DNA of 5,308 nt from contig JAPLGV010000097.1 of the NCBI GenBank assembly GCA_026389975.1, positions 1 through 5,308 on the forward strand. The letters are read 5' to 3'. Below the pieces are notes generated by a model. The model saw only the letters and a program-made list of their open reading frames with translations. It was not told the DNA's origin and did no database searches. A program made the position numbers and the translations under genes. This document shows positions 4,946 to 5,308 of the stretch, piece by piece; positions within the stretch are counted from its first letter, which is position 1, and every line of letters begins with the position of its first letter. The DNA is from Chloroflexota bacterium (GTDB lineage: Bacteria > Chloroflexota > Anaerolineae > Anaerolineales > Villigracilaceae).

Positions 4946-5308
4946 ATGGAAACGAAAATTTATGTAGGCAACCTGTCCTACGACACCAAAGAAGATGATC
5001 TGCGTGAACTTTTCGCTCAGGCAGGGACGGTTGCTTCGGTGGCTCTGATCAAAGATCGCGACACAGGCCAGTCCAAGGGCTTCGCGTTCATAGAAATGAG
5101 CAATCAGAGTGAGGCCGAAAAGGCCATCCAGATGTTCAATGACTACACCATGGCGAATCGCCCGCTAAAGGTTAACCTGGCCCGTCCGAAGGAAGAACGC
5201 AGCTTCGGTGGCGGCGGATACGGTGACAAACGCGGCGGCCCTGGTGGTGGTTATGGTCATGGCGGACCCGGTGGCGGAAAGAGTCGCCGCGGACCCGGTA
5301 CTGGCGGC
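4946..5308 (+). CDS. RRM-domain RNA-binding protein with glycine-rich tail (C-terminus beyond window)
   Basis: 121 residues are visible and the frame is open at the window edge. Residues 4-80 form one RNA recognition motif, with RNP2 IYVGNL (5-10) and RNP1 KGFAFIEM (44-51). The aromatic RNA-contact positions Y6, F46 and F48 are kept, and the fold ends in PLKVNLARP (73-81). From 86 onward the sequence is Gly-rich with Tyr, Lys, Arg and Pro (GGGGYGDKRGG, GGGYGHGGPGGGK), a disordered RGG-like tail. Small bacterial proteins of this plan are known from cyanobacteria and other phyla, where several are cold-induced and bind RNA in the cytoplasm. The leader with a terminator-like hairpin suggests control after transcription starts, perhaps by the protein itself, but that is inference. 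The family usually ends within a few tens of residues after the RRM, so little is probably missing. Confidence 0.93.
   Translation, partial: METKIYVGNLSYDTKEDDLRELFAQAGTVASVALIKDRDTGQSKGFAFIEMSNQSEAEKAIQMFNDYTMANRPLKVNLARPKEERSFGGGGYGDKRGGPGGGYGHGGPGGGKSRRGPGTGG

Overview
The window reads as a stretch of bacterial chromosome, most plausibly from a member of the Chloroflexota (Anaerolineae-like). This assignment is an inference. It rests on the combination of a MoxR/DUF58/DUF4129 membrane operon, a FabL-type enoyl reductase, a small amicyanin-like cupredoxin and a single-RRM glycine-rich RNA-binding protein at moderate GC. No rRNA or other phylogenetic marker is present. I see no tRNA, rRNA, CRISPR array, transposase or integrase.

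Left half, minus strand (3346 down to 1): a tight four-gene operon. In transcription order it encodes a four-TM protein with a C-terminal DUF4129 domain, an unrecognised 199-residue two-TM protein, a MoxR-family AAA+ ATPase, and a DUF58 protein that runs off the left edge. The genes overlap by 4 bp and 17 bp and are then separated by 21 bp, so they are almost certainly co-transcribed and translationally coupled. MoxR ATPases are thought to act as chaperones that assemble or remodel protein complexes, and DUF58 proteins are their usual partners. The two membrane proteins probably form the envelope part of the same machine. What the machine acts on is unknown.

Middle (3347-3505): a 159-bp divergent intergenic region with candidate promoters facing both ways and a cluster of CAGGAT-type repeats. 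It is followed on the plus strand by fabL (3506-4282), an enoyl-ACP reductase of fatty acid synthesis recognised by its Tyr-x6-Lys active site and the WDW and NAAS motifs.

Right half, plus strand: a good promoter and ribosome binding site lead into a small blue-copper (cupredoxin) gene. Its signal-peptide start is out of frame with the mature domain, so it is probably broken or missequenced. Next comes a 261-bp gene-free stretch (4685-4945) rich in inverted repeats. It includes a mutually exclusive pair of stems, an extended -10 promoter and a terminator-like hairpin placed inside the apparent leader of the last gene. That gene is an RRM RNA-binding protein with a glycine-rich tail, cut by the right edge.

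The most interesting points are the uncharacterised two-TM member of the MoxR operon, the damaged cupredoxin start, and the hairpin-bearing leader of the RRM gene, which may be an attenuator or the end of a small RNA.
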